Below, one piece after another: positions 40,618 through 49,756 of a stretch of DNA of 60,086 nucleotides. The position numbers were made by a program, and so were the translations under genes. Position 1 is the first letter of the stretch; each line of letters opens with the position of its first letter. Origin of the DNA: Bacillota bacterium (GTDB lineage Bacteria; Bacillota; Bacilli; Paenibacillales; Paenibacillaceae); contig JAEWJS010000103.1 of the NCBI GenBank assembly GCA_023386495.1, positions 1-60,086 on the forward strand, in the 5' to 3' direction. Under the pieces are notes generated by a model. The model was not told where the DNA came from, searched no databases, and saw nothing but the letters and a program-made list of their open reading frames with translations.

Positions 40618-41859
40618 GTGTTGAATCCAGCGAACGGATTGCGGTTTGACGTGTACGAACGCGTACATTTGCCGGTCGACGTGGCGGATATTCACGAGCT
40701 AGAAGAGATTGAGCTTACCCCGCAAATTCAAGTTGTGCATCAGGGCGAACAGGTGCTGCTGCGCGGCAACCTGCTGCTGAACGGCGCCTATGCGTCTCAA
40801 GGCGAGACAAGGGAGACGCGCGCGCTGGAGCACTGGATCCCCGTGGAGATCACGCTGCCGCTGAACCGGGTCCGCAGCCTCGAGGACATACGCGTCGAGG
40901 TCGAGAACTTCGACGTCGACCTGCTGTCTGCCCGGACGCTTAACATTACGGGCGTGTTGTCGCTCAGAGGCGTGGAAGTAAGAGAGGCGGAAGCGCCGTC
41001 TACTCCTCCCGCATGGGTGGACGAACCGTTCACGGTCGTGCATCAGCGAGAGCCGGAGGAGGCGAGACACGAGCCCGAATCTGTAGAAGCTGCTGTAGCG
41101 CCGGAGCAGCAGCAGTATGACCTGCAGGAGCAGCGGGAATCGTCCGCGTACGAGAACGCCGAGTTGGAGACGGTGCAATGGACGACACTGCCCGCGTTCC
41201 AGAGCGAAGAGACGGAACGGCAGCCTTCCGCTCAGCCCGACATTCGGGCGCAAGATGCGCCTGAGGCGCATGGATCAGCTGCGCAGCCTGCGGAATCGGC
41301 AAGCCCAGGCACGAGCGAACCCGAGGACGAGCGTCCTGCCGCCGCAGCGGAGACGGAAGCCGAGGCGGCGGGTGGAAGCGAGCAGCCGTTCGAGGCGCCG
41401 ACGCAAGTGCTGGAGACGCCGCAGGCGATTGCTGCCGATGCGCTGCCTGCTCAAGAAGCGGAAGCGGCGAAGCCGGACCTGAAGATCGCGCTCGGGGCTA
41501 AGAAGATGGAGGCCCAGCCGGACCAATCCCAAGCCATGGGGCTCAGCTCGCTGCTGCAGTCGAATCGGCGCGAGCAGGAAGTCCGCCAAGCAGCCGCGGA
41601 CCAAGAGCAGGCGAAGCAGCAAGCGGAAGCGGCCGCACTTGCAAGCGCGCAGGGCGAGGAGATCGAGTGGAAGAGCTTGTTCTTAAGCCGGGACCCGAAC
41701 GCGGAGGAATTCCGCAAGGTGCGGATGTGCATCGTCCAACGCGACGATACGCTCGACGCGATCGCGGGCCGCTATCAGCTCAATCCCCGCGAGATTGTGT
41801 TGTACAACAGGCTTGCGCAGCATGAAGTCGCCGAAGGCCAAGTGCTGCTTATTCCTTAA
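40618..41859 (+). CDS. spoVID: SpoVID-like spore coat morphogenetic protein with LysM domain
   Basis: 413-residue protein. The N-terminal 130 residues (RFDVYERVHLPVDVADIHEL... LSLRGVEV) match the SpoVID N-domain that docks on the coat. A long acidic, Glu/Ala/Gln-rich low-complexity middle follows (about 130-360). The C-terminus is a LysM domain (CIVQRDDTLDAIAGRYQLNP). SpoVID drives coat encasement in B. subtilis, where it also follows hemL. Start is GTG 40618 with GGGAGG seven bases upstream. Middle divergence makes the symbol a homology-and-context call. Confidence 0.85.
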   Translation: MLNPANGLRFDVYERVHLPVDVADIHELEEIELTPQIQVVHQGEQVLLRGNLLLNGAYASQGETRETRALEHWIPVEITLPLNRVRSLEDIRVEVENFDVDLLSARTLNITGVLSLRGVEVREAEAPSTPPAWVDEPFTVVHQREPEEARHEPESVEAAVAPEQQQYDLQEQRESSAYENAELETVQWTTLPAFQSEETERQPSAQPDIRAQDAPEAHGSAAQPAESASPGTSEPEDERPAAAAETEAEAAGGSEQPFEAPTQVLETPQAIAADALPAQEAEAAKPDLKIALGAKKMEAQPDQSQAMGLSSLLQSNRREQEVRQAAADQEQAKQQAEAAALASAQGEEIEWKSLFLSRDPNAEEFRKVRMCIVQRDDTLDAIAGRYQLNPREIVLYNRLAQHEVAEGQVLLIP

Positions 41860-41875
41860 TAGAAGGACTTGGACG

Positions 41876-41907
41876 TTAACCCCTGCCTTATTGACGGCAG
41901 GGGTTAA
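41876..41907 (+). terminator. intrinsic terminator of the spoVID-like gene
   Basis: Perfect 12-base arms TTAACCCCTGCC (41876-41887) and GGCAGGGGTTAA (41896-41907); no clean T run follows. Confidence 0.7.
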
Positions 41908-41919
41908 GATCGTTATTAT
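41891..41919 (+). promoter_or_regulatory. probable promoter of the valS leader
   Basis: TTGACG (41891-41896), 17-base spacer, TATTAT (41914-41919). The -35 lies in the preceding terminator. Start would be near 41926, upstream of both the structured repeat and the T-box. Confidence 0.6.
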
Positions 41920-41952
41920 AGGTAATAATAGTTATATGTATTTTCAAAATGA

Positions 41953-42097
41953 CCACTTGTCAGCACCGAGAAGGTTGGACGATGGCAGAAAATGAGGAGC
42001 GCAGTGTAGTCAAAACTACATGAGCACCGGAAGTTTCGCCAGCGTTCAAGATTCGATGTCGAATTAGCTTCCCGAGATGCATCGTGATCACAAGTGG
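41953..42097 (+). repeat. structured repeat, copy 1
   Basis: First of five copies of an about 140 bp element. Closing arms CCACTTGT (41953-41960) and ACAAGTGG (42090-42097) are perfect complements. A long helix pairs TTGGACG (41975-41981), TGGC (41983-41986) and GAAAAT (41988-41993) with AGTTTC (42032-42037), GCCA (42038-42041) and CGTTCAA (42043-42049). Apical hairpin TGTAG/CTACA (42005-42020); 3' hairpin ATTCG/CGAAT (42051-42064). It lies just before the T-box. I do not recognise the family. Confidence 0.85.
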
Positions 42098-42104
42098 CTT
42101 CTAA

Positions 42105-42357
42105 CGACAGTGATGGGGAAGAGTGTGCAGCTGTTGCCTTCAGAGAGCGGAACCGTTACGCTGCGAGGTTCCGCAGGATCGAAGCTGCTACGGGTCGCCC
42201 CGGAGTTGCCTCCGTCGAACGCTTCAAGCGATAGGGGAGGCCGGCTTGCCGCCGTTATCGGCCCTAAGTGCCGCATGTGACGTAATCGCATCTGCGGAAT
42301 AAAGGTGGTACCACGGAAGCGCAGCCTTTCGTCCTTTGAGGACGAAGGGTTTTTTTT
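42105..42357 (+). promoter_or_regulatory. T-box riboswitch leader of valS
   Basis: Stem I region starts AGTGATGGGGAAGAGTG. The apical stem is GCGGAACC/GGTTCCGC. GCAGCT/AGCTGC and GGGG/CCCC flank an internal loop that contains GTC (42194-42196), the likely valine specifier codon. The T-box motif AAGGTGGTACCACGG is at 42302-42316 and the terminator at 42325-42357. Uncharged tRNA-Val is expected to bind and prevent termination. No space for a promoter exists between repeat copy 1 and this element. Confidence 0.92.
42325..42357 (+). terminator. T-box terminator
   Basis: CCTTTCGTCCT (42325-42335) pairs with AGGACGAAGG (42339-42348), then eight Ts. Confidence 0.95.
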
Positions 42358-42435
42358 ATTTTCAGCAGCAGGCAGCTGTAATCATGCGCGCGCCGCCGCG
42401 AGGCGAAGCGCAGGCGAATAGTGGAGGTTAAGACG

Positions 42436-45093
42436 ATGTCAGGAACAAATAGCGCGAATCAAATGCCGACGACCTATGATCCGAAGTCGGCAGAGCAGAA
42501 GTGGTACGATTATTGGCTGAACGGCAAGTTTTTCGAGGCAGGGAAGCGTCCGGATGCACCGGCTTACACGATCGTAATCCCGCCGCCGAACGTAACGGGC
42601 ATGCTCCATATCGGGCATGCGCTAGACTGTACGCTGCAAGATATTCTCGTGCGGACGAAGCGGATGCAGGGCTACGATGCGTTATGGCTGCCAGGAACCG
42701 ACCATGCCGGCATCGCGACGCAGACGAGAGTCGAGTCGAAGCTTCGCGAGGAAGGCTTGACCCGGTATGACCTCGGCCGCGAGAAATTCCTGGAGAAGGT
42801 ATGGGAATGGAAGGAGCTGTACGCGGGAACGATTCGCGAGCAATGGGCGAAGATGGGTTTCTCGCTGGACTACTCCCGCGAGCGCTTCACGCTCGACGAA
42901 GGGCTGTCGCGCGCCGTCCGCGAAGTGTTCGTCCGTCTCTATGAGAAGGGACTGATCTACCGCGGCAAGCGAATCATCAACTGGGATCCGGCGGCCCGCA
43001 CGGCGCTCTCCGATATTGAGGTCGAATACAAGGAAGTGCAGGGCGCGCTGTATCATCTTCAATATCCGCTGAAGAGCGGCGAAGGCTATATTACGGTCGC
43101 GACGACTCGTCCGGAGACGATGCTCGGCGATACGGCCGTGGCGGTGCACCCCGAGGATGCGCGCTACAAGCACCTGATCGGCCAGATGCTCATCCTGCCG
43201 ATCCTCGGCCGCGAAATTCCGATCGTTGCCGACGAATATGTCGACAAGGAATTCGGCAGCGGCGCGGTGAAGATTACGCCGGCGCATGACCCGAACGACT
43301 ACGAGGTCGGCCTGCGTCACGATCTGCCGCAGATCAACGTCATGGACGAGACCGGCACGATGAATGAGCAAGCCGGTCCCTACCAGGGCTTGGATCGTTC
43401 CGAATGCCGCAAACGGATCGTGAAGGATCTGCAGGACCAAGGCGTATGCGTACAGATCGAGGAGCATGTCCATCAAGTCGGACACAGCGAACGGACCGGC
43501 GCAGTCATCGAACCGTATCTGTCGACGCAATGGTTCGTCGACATGAAGCCGCTGGCTGAGCAGGCCATCGCGAAGCAGCGCTCCGGCAATGGCGTGAACT
43601 TCGTGCCGGACCGCTTCGAGAAAATTTACATGCATTGGATCGAGAACGTGCGCGACTGGTGCATCTCCCGCCAGCTCTGGTGGGGTCATCGCGTTCCGGC
43701 GTGGTATTGCGATAGCTGCGGCGAGATGCATGTCTCCCGCGACGACCTGACGGCCTGCCCGGCATGCAGCGGGGAACTCCGTCGCGACGAAGATGTGCTG
43801 GACACCTGGTTCAGCTCTGCGCTGTGGCCGTTCTCTACCTTAGGCTGGCCGGAGGAGACGGATGACCTGAACCGCTTCTACCCGACGAGCGTGCTGGTCA
43901 CCGGCTTCGATATTATCGGCTTCTGGGTTTCCCGCATGATTTTTACCGCGCTCGAATTCACGGACGAGAATCCGTTCAAGGATGTGCTCATTCACGGTCT
44001 GGTACGGGATGCGGACGGCCGCAAGATGTCGAAGTCGCTGGGCAACGGCGTCGATCCGCTCGAGGTTATCGACAAGTACGGCGCGGATGCGATGCGCTTT
44101 ATGCTGTCGACGGGAAGCTCGCCGGGCCAAGATCTGCGTTTCCGTTGGGAGAAGGTCGAGCAGGCGCGTAATTTTGCGAACAAGATATGGAATGCCTCCC
44201 GATTCGCGCTCATGAATCTCGAAGGCGTCCGGTATGAAGATATCGACATTCGAACCAAGCTCGGCACGGCAGACAAGTGGATTCTGCATCGCTTGAACGA
44301 GACCGTCCGGGACGTAACCCGCCTAATCGACGTGTACGAGTTCGGCGAGACGGGGCGGCTGCTCTACAACTTCATCTGGGACGATCTCTGCGACTGGTAC
44401 ATCGAGTTCGCGAAGCTTAGCTTGTACGGCGAAGACGCGGAAGCGAAGCGCGCGACGCAGTCTGTGCTGGCCTATGTGCTGGATCGGACGCAGCGGCTCA
44501 TCCATCCGTTCATGCCGTTCATCAGCGAGGAGATCTGGCAGCATCTGCCGCATGAAGGCGAGACGATCACGCTGGCGTCGTGGCCGGTCTACGATGCCGC
44601 CTTGGAATCGCCGGAAGCGGTGCGGGAGATGGAGCTCTTGATGGACATGATCCGTTCCGTGCGCAATATTCGTGCCGAAGTGAATGTTCCGATGAGCAAA
44701 AAAGTGGAGCTGGCCGTCAATGCGGCGGGCGAAGCGGAGCTCACGATCCTGCGGCGCAACGAGGAGTTCATAGAGCGGTTCTGCGGCACGTCGAAGCTGG
44801 AGATCGGCACCGGCCTGCCTGCGCCGGATAAGGCGATGACCGCAATCGTGACGGGCGCCGAGCTGTATTTGCCGCTTGCGGGGCTAATCGACATTTCCCA
44901 GGAAATTGCGCGCCTCGAGAAGGAACTGCAGACGCTGATCGGCGAGGTGCAGCGCGTCGAGAAGAAGCTGGCTAACGAAGGCTTCGTCGCGAAGGCGCCT
45001 GCCAAGGTCATCGAAGAGGAACGGGCGAAGATGAATGATTATGCCGACAAGCGCGACAAGGTACTTGCTCGTATCGCCGAGCTGCGCGGTTAG
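42436..45093 (+). CDS. valS: valyl-tRNA synthetase
   Basis: 885-residue class I synthetase. HIGH motif: PPPNVTGMLHIGHALDC (about 48-64). The CP1 editing domain lies in the first half. KMSKS motif: DGRKMSKSLGNGVDP (about 527-541). A C-terminal coiled coil (SQEIARLEKELQTLIGEVQ) is typical of ValRS. Zinc-finger-like CDSCGEMHVS and CPACSGEL are present around residues 430-450. ATG 42436 has GTGGAGGT seven bases upstream. Regulated by the T-box leader; folC follows after 23 bases. Confidence 0.98.
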   Translation: MSGTNSANQMPTTYDPKSAEQKWYDYWLNGKFFEAGKRPDAPAYTIVIPPPNVTGMLHIGHALDCTLQDILVRTKRMQGYDALWLPGTDHAGIATQTRVESKLREEGLTRYDLGREKFLEKVWEWKELYAGTIREQWAKMGFSLDYSRERFTLDEGLSRAVREVFVRLYEKGLIYRGKRIINWDPAARTALSDIEVEYKEVQGALYHLQYPLKSGEGYITVATTRPETMLGDTAVAVHPEDARYKHLIGQMLILPILGREIPIVADEYVDKEFGSGAVKITPAHDPNDYEVGLRHDLPQINVMDETGTMNEQAGPYQGLDRSECRKRIVKDLQDQGVCVQIEEHVHQVGHSERTGAVIEPYLSTQWFVDMKPLAEQAIAKQRSGNGVNFVPDRFEKIYMHWIENVRDWCISRQLWWGHRVPAWYCDSCGEMHVSRDDLTACPACSGELRRDEDVLDTWFSSALWPFSTLGWPEETDDLNRFYPTSVLVTGFDIIGFWVSRMIFTALEFTDENPFKDVLIHGLVRDADGRKMSKSLGNGVDPLEVIDKYGADAMRFMLSTGSSPGQDLRFRWEKVEQARNFANKIWNASRFALMNLEGVRYEDIDIRTKLGTADKWILHRLNETVRDVTRLIDVYEFGETGRLLYNFIWDDLCDWYIEFAKLSLYGEDAEAKRATQSVLAYVLDRTQRLIHPFMPFISEEIWQHLPHEGETITLASWPVYDAALESPEAVREMELLMDMIRSVRNIRAEVNVPMSKKVELAVNAAGEAELTILRRNEEFIERFCGTSKLEIGTGLPAPDKAMTAIVTGAELYLPLAGLIDISQEIARLEKELQTLIGEVQRVEKKLANEGFVAKAPAKVIEEERAKMNDYADKRDKVLARIAELRG

Positions 45094-45116
45094 GGAATGA
45101 AAGAAGGGAATCGAAC

Positions 45117-46493
45117 GTGACACAAGACATCGAACAAGGGGCTGCTTCGGCCTCGTTCCATACCTATGAGGAAGCGCGGGACTGGATTGTCGGCCTCATC
45201 CCGTTCGGCATTCGGCCCGGTCTCGAGCGCATCAAGCTGCTGCTCGAGGCGTTCGGACATCCGGAGCGGCGGCTCAAGTTCATTCATGTCGCCGGCACGA
45301 ACGGCAAAGGCTCGGTCTGCGCTTATCTGACCTCAGTGCTTAGAGCCTGCGGCTATGACGTGGGGACGTTCACGTCGCCGTACATTACGAAATTCACGAA
45401 TCGGTTCCAATATAACGGCGAAGATATCCCGGAGGCGACGCTGCTCCAGCTCGCCAACGAGCTGAAGCCGGAGGTCGACAGGATTGCCGCGACGGAGCTG
45501 GGCTCGCCGACGATGTTCGAAGTGTCGACGGCGCTGGCGCTACTCTATTACGGCAAGGTCGCTTATCCTGACTATGTCGTATGGGAGACGGGGCTCGGCG
45601 GCAGGCTTGACGTGACGAACGTCGTCACGCCTGTCGTGTCGGTCATCACGAACGTCGGCCATGACCATATGGACATTCTCGGCGATTCGATCGAACAGAT
45701 CGCAGCCGAGAAGGCCGGGATCATTAAGCCGGGCGTTCCGGTCGTCAGTGCGGCGACCCAGCCCGAAGTAGTGGACGTGATCCGTGCCGCGGCCGAAGCG
45801 AACAAGAGCACCTTGTATCGCTATGGGGAGCAGTTCAAGGCGAGTCCGCTGGACATTCGCGAGAACGAGCAGCACTTCCGGTTCGAGGGACTGTTCCGCA
45901 CGATCGAGCCGCTCGTCATCACGCTGAGCGGCGCGCATCAACAGACGAATGCAGCCGTTGCGGTCATGACGCTGGAGGTGCTGCGGCAGTATTATGCGCT
46001 GATTCTGGAGGATGAAGCGCTGCTGGAGGGCTTGCGAAGCACCGCTTGGCCAGGCAGGCTGGAGCTGGTAAGCCGATCGCCTCGCCTGCTGCTGGATGGC
46101 GCCCACAACCCCGAAGGAATGGAGACGCTGGCCGCGGCGCTGCAGGATAAAGAGACGTATCGCTACAATAAGCTCCATCTTATGATCGGGATGCTTGGGA
46201 ACAAGAATCATCAGGATGCCTTGCGGCATATACTACCAATAGTGGATTCGTTGATCGTGACCGAGCCTGATTATCGCAGGAAGCTGGATGCGGCAGAGCT
46301 GCATGCCATTGCGGCCTCGATCCCGGGCTGTCCGCCTTCCACCATCGTCGAACCGGACTGGCGCCGCGCGCTAGAGCTCTTGCAGAGCCGGACAGAAGAA
46401 GGCGATATGGCGGTCGTTGCCGGCACGTTATATTTGATTGCGGACGTTCGCTCCCGTGTGCTCTACAATTCGGATTCTGAAAAAGGTTGGTGA
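45117..46493 (+). CDS. folC: folylpolyglutamate/dihydrofolate synthase
   Basis: 458-residue ATP-dependent ligase that adds glutamate to folates. P-loop HVAGTNGKGSVCAYL (about 58-72), then GTFTSPYITKFTNRFQYNG, the magnesium site TSTALALLYY-like region and YVVWETGLGGRLDVTNVV, and GAHNPEGMETL in the C-domain. GTG start with AAGAAGGG upstream. In B. subtilis folC also follows valS. Its last codons overlap the murC start (GTGA). Confidence 0.97.
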   Translation: MTQDIEQGAASASFHTYEEARDWIVGLIPFGIRPGLERIKLLLEAFGHPERRLKFIHVAGTNGKGSVCAYLTSVLRACGYDVGTFTSPYITKFTNRFQYNGEDIPEATLLQLANELKPEVDRIAATELGSPTMFEVSTALALLYYGKVAYPDYVVWETGLGGRLDVTNVVTPVVSVITNVGHDHMDILGDSIEQIAAEKAGIIKPGVPVVSAATQPEVVDVIRAAAEANKSTLYRYGEQFKASPLDIRENEQHFRFEGLFRTIEPLVITLSGAHQQTNAAVAVMTLEVLRQYYALILEDEALLEGLRSTAWPGRLELVSRSPRLLLDGAHNPEGMETLAAALQDKETYRYNKLHLMIGMLGNKNHQDALRHILPIVDSLIVTEPDYRRKLDAAELHAIAASIPGCPPSTIVEPDWRRALELLQSRTEEGDMAVVAGTLYLIADVRSRVLYNSDSEKGW

Positions 46494-47896
46494 AGCGGAA
46501 GTTGAACACGGCAGAACACGTTCACTTCATCGGCATCGGCGGCTACGGCATGAGCGCGATCGCCAGGGTGATGCTCGAGATGGGATACAAGGTCACAGGC
46601 TCCGATGTCGCGCGTCAGGAGCTTACGGAGAAGCTGGCGGCCAAAGGGGCGCAAATCTATATCGGCCACGAAGCGGGTCATATTAACGGCGCGAATCTGG
46701 TCGTGTACTCTACGGCATTGCCCAAGGATAACGTGGAGCGCAAGGAAGCCGAAGCGCGCAACATTGAAGTCATTCATCGCGCGCAGATGCTGGCAAGGCT
46801 CATGAATCGCGGCAAGGGAATCGCCATCGCGGGCGCGCACGGCAAGACGACGACATCCTCGATGATCGCGCTCGTCATGGAAACCTGCGGTCTGGATCCG
46901 ACGTACATCATTGGCGGCGAGATCGTCAATGTCGGGACGAACGCAAAGGCAGGCAAGGGCGAACACGTGGTGGCGGAAGCCGATGAGAGCGACGGCTCCT
47001 TCCTTCAGTATCATCCGCAGACGGCAATCGTCACGAATATCGAGGCCGACCATCTCGAGAATTACGACGGCGATTTCGGCAAGCTGAAGTCGGCTTATGT
47101 CCAGTTCCTGGGACAAGTGAAGCCGGGCGGCCAAGCAATCGTCTGCGTGGACGACGAGAACGTGCGCGAGCTGCTGCCCCAGCTTCCTGCGGACGGCGCA
47201 ATCGTTACGTATGCAATCGATCAGGAAGCGGACTATCGCGCAGCCGACATTGTGCTAGGCGACCGCAAGGTTGCGTTCACGGTGACCAAGCACGGTGCCG
47301 AGCTGGGCCGCGTCGAGCTGTCCGTGCCCGGCAGGCACAACGTGAGCAATGCGCTTGCCACGGTCATCACTTGCCTGGAGGCGGGCATTCCGTTCGGCGA
47401 GATTGCGGCAGCCATTCAATTGTTCCGCGGCGCGAAGCGGCGGTTCCAGGTGCTAGGCGAGGCGAATGACATTCTCGTCATCGACGATTATGCGCATCAT
47501 CCGACCGAGATTCAGGCGACGATTCTGGCTGCGAAGTCGACGGGCAAAAGAATTATCGCCGTCTTCCAGCCGCAGCGTTACACGCGAACCTACTTCCTGC
47601 TCGAGCAGTTCAGCCGGGCGTTCGCGGATGCGGACGAGGTCATCATCACGGATATCTACTCGCCGGCAGGCGAGGCCCAGATCGAAGGCGTAAATTCGCG
47701 GCGGCTGGTCGAGCTGATCGTGCAGAACAGCAACGGGAACACTCGCTACGAGCCGACGAAGGATGATGTGCTGCGTTATCTCTCGCAGCATGTTACGCAG
47801 GGCGATCTGGTCGTTACGATGGGAGCAGGCGATATCTGGAAGGTCGCCGATGCGCTAGCCGAGCAGATTCGCGGCGGCAAACCGGCATCTACGTAA
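46490..47896 (+). CDS. murC: UDP-N-acetylmuramate--L-alanine ligase
   Basis: About 468-residue Mur ligase that adds L-Ala to UDP-MurNAc in peptidoglycan synthesis. N-terminal FIGIGGYGMSAIARVMLE, ATP loop IAGAHGKTTTSSM, EADESDGSFLQYHP, HNVSNALATV and IDDYAHHPTEI. The start is uncertain: GTG 46490 overlaps the folC stop, while TTG 46502 gives the more usual short N-terminus. Terminator at 47918. Confidence 0.95.
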   Translation: MKRKLNTAEHVHFIGIGGYGMSAIARVMLEMGYKVTGSDVARQELTEKLAAKGAQIYIGHEAGHINGANLVVYSTALPKDNVERKEAEARNIEVIHRAQMLARLMNRGKGIAIAGAHGKTTTSSMIALVMETCGLDPTYIIGGEIVNVGTNAKAGKGEHVVAEADESDGSFLQYHPQTAIVTNIEADHLENYDGDFGKLKSAYVQFLGQVKPGGQAIVCVDDENVRELLPQLPADGAIVTYAIDQEADYRAADIVLGDRKVAFTVTKHGAELGRVELSVPGRHNVSNALATVITCLEAGIPFGEIAAAIQLFRGAKRRFQVLGEANDILVIDDYAHHPTEIQATILAAKSTGKRIIAVFQPQRYTRTYFLLEQFSRAFADADEVIITDIYSPAGEAQIEGVNSRRLVELIVQNSNGNTRYEPTKDDVLRYLSQHVTQGDLVVTMGAGDIWKVADALAEQIRGGKPAST

Positions 47897-47917
47897 GGCG
47901 ATACGAACGGCAAGCAG

Positions 47918-47960
47918 CCGCTCGCTGAGGATCCGATGGATCTTCGCGGGCGGTTTTTTT
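47918..47960 (+). terminator. intrinsic terminator of murC
   Basis: CCGCTCGC (47918-47925) pairs with GCGGGCGG (47946-47953) with one wobble, inner GGATCC-type pairing, then seven Ts. Confidence 0.88.
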
Positions 47961-48017
47961 CTCTCGCAGGCAATCATAACTCTCTCATTCTCGTCATAGA
48001 ATTATACTAGAGATTAA

Positions 48018-48183
48018 GATTAAAAAGGCTGCTTGTCAGCACCAAGAAGGTTGGACGATAGTAGCAATTGAGGAGCGGAGTGTAGACAGATCTACATGAG
48101 CACCGGAAATTGCGCTAGCGTTCAAGATTCGATGTCGAATTGCTTCTCGAGACTCTTCGCGATCACAAACGGACTTTTTAATC
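48018..48183 (+). repeat. structured repeat, copy 2
   Basis: Second copy, core 48033-48168, with a longer closing stem: GATTAAAAAG (48018-48027) and CTTTTTAATC (48174-48183) are perfect complements. Changes against copy 1 keep pairing: GCAATT/AATTGC (48064-48069/48108-48113) instead of GAAAAT/AGTTTC. Apical TGTAG/CTACA at 48081-48096. A TATACT (48003-48008) lies just before, so the element may start at the 5' end of the spoIIB-like transcript. Confidence 0.85.
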
Positions 48184-48217
48184 TACCGCTAGAAACGGAC
48201 AAGGAGAGAGATGCCTC

Positions 48218-49684
48218 ATGAACCCGAATGCGCGTATCACGTATCGATTCGACGGAAAGAGCAGCACGCATGGCAAGCGGCAGGCCGCGGAATCGCCGGC
48301 GCGCGATACGGAAGCGGAGCGTAAGGTGGTGCCGCTGTACCCGGAGGAGCTGCATTTCACGGCGGATGTCGCCCCGTGGAAGAGTCCTTTTCAGGATGAT
48401 CCGCATGCGTTGGAACGGTTAATTCGCGAGATGGACGGCCATGCTTGGGTGGACACCAACGGTAAAAGCGTTCCTGACGCAAGCCCGCAAGAGACGATCG
48501 CGCATGCCATAGAAGAGATAGAAGAGTCGGATCATCAGCCGAAGATGGAGGAGCAGGACAGGAAGCTGCCTCTTCAGCCGCTGGTTGCCGTTCCGCTCGG
48601 AGACGCGGACAGCCCGGATACGCCGGCAGCTGCGCTGCCCGCAAAACCGCGGACAGCACCGGCAGCAGCACCTTTCGATACCCGCGTCGACACGTCCATT
48701 AAGCCATTCGACAAGGACGAACTGGACCTTGCGTTCGCTGCGGCAGATGCCGGTTCCGACGGCCAGGCTGGGCCTTACACCGGTTACCTCGTGCACAGGC
48801 GGCGCACGGGTCCGTCCTGGTTCAAGGTGTTCGCCTCGGTCGCAGGCGCGCTCTTGACAGGCGCGTTGTTCGGCTATGTCGTGCTGTCGCTGTTCACCGA
48901 CCAGGCTTCGCCGGCGCCGACGAATGCGGCAAGCGTTAATGGGACGGAAGCGGCGTCCGGGAACGTCGATCCGGCCGTCACTGGCACGCCGGCAGGCGGC
49001 GCGAATGGAGCGCAGGGCGGTACGGTCATCGACGATGCTGCGCCTCTTCAGCCGGTTGCAGCGAGCATGCTGGCTGTTGACCTGCCTGAGCGGAACTATG
49101 CGATGCTCCAATTCGGCGTCTTCAGCAGCGTCGAGGGGATGAACGCCGCGCTCGCGCAATTGAAGGACAAGGGCTACGCCGCAGCAGCGGATACGCTGAA
49201 CGGCTTTCGGGTTTATGCGGGCATTGCCCCGGACAAGATAGAAGCCACGGCACTCGGGGAGCAATTGGATGTAGCCGAACTGTTCGTGAAGACGATTCAA
49301 GTTCCGGCGGTGAATGGGATCGGGCATAACGGAACCGCAGAAGAGGTCATCCGTTTCATGAATGCCTCAGATGCCTATATCCGCACGGTAGGCGATATCA
49401 CGGCAACCGCCTTGTCGGCCGGCGACCCCAAGCCGTTGTCGGATATGGAGAGAGCGGACTGGAGAGCGGCTCACGAAGCATGGAGCGAAGCCGCTGCAGC
49501 GTTCGGTCAAGGAACGATAGCCGATCATCGGGATGATTATGTACGCCTGTCTCAAGCGATCGAAGGCGCATCGGCTGCTTTGGAGGCATATGAGAAAGGC
49601 GTGTCGCGCATGCACCTGTGGACGGCGCAAGCGCAATTAATGGAGGCCGTTTTCGCTTGGAAGGAATGGATGGAGCGCTTTTGA
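48218..49684 (+). CDS. SPOR-domain membrane protein, SpoIIB-like
   Basis: 488-residue protein. A long N-terminal cytoplasmic region (1-205, Pro/Ala-rich) is followed by one membrane helix (about 207-229, ending GYVVLSLF). An extracytoplasmic linker and an SPOR domain follow (about 294-370; NYAMLQFGVFSSVEGMNAAL, FRVYAGIAPDKIEATALG). The last 120 residues are helical. SPOR domains bind denuded peptidoglycan. In B. subtilis spoIIB, an engulfment gene with the same layout, lies between folC/comC and maf, as here. It is longer than SpoIIB (332 residues), so the symbol is withheld. GGAGAGAG precedes the ATG. Confidence 0.85.
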   Translation: MNPNARITYRFDGKSSTHGKRQAAESPARDTEAERKVVPLYPEELHFTADVAPWKSPFQDDPHALERLIREMDGHAWVDTNGKSVPDASPQETIAHAIEEIEESDHQPKMEEQDRKLPLQPLVAVPLGDADSPDTPAAALPAKPRTAPAAAPFDTRVDTSIKPFDKDELDLAFAAADAGSDGQAGPYTGYLVHRRRTGPSWFKVFASVAGALLTGALFGYVVLSLFTDQASPAPTNAASVNGTEAASGNVDPAVTGTPAGGANGAQGGTVIDDAAPLQPVAASMLAVDLPERNYAMLQFGVFSSVEGMNAALAQLKDKGYAAAADTLNGFRVYAGIAPDKIEATALGEQLDVAELFVKTIQVPAVNGIGHNGTAEEVIRFMNASDAYIRTVGDITATALSAGDPKPLSDMERADWRAAHEAWSEAAAAFGQGTIADHRDDYVRLSQAIEGASAALEAYEKGVSRMHLWTAQAQLMEAVFAWKEWMERF

Positions 49685-49688
49685 CGCA

Positions 49689-49717
49689 TTGTAAACCTGA
49701 AGCTTCCAACGTATAAT
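49689..49717 (+). promoter_or_regulatory. sigma-A promoter of the DUF4321 gene
   Basis: TTGTAA (49689-49694), 17-base spacer, TATAAT (49712-49717). Confidence 0.8.
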
Positions 49718-49756
49718 ATAGGACAAGTGTCAAAAAAAGGCGAGGGACGTTGGAAG

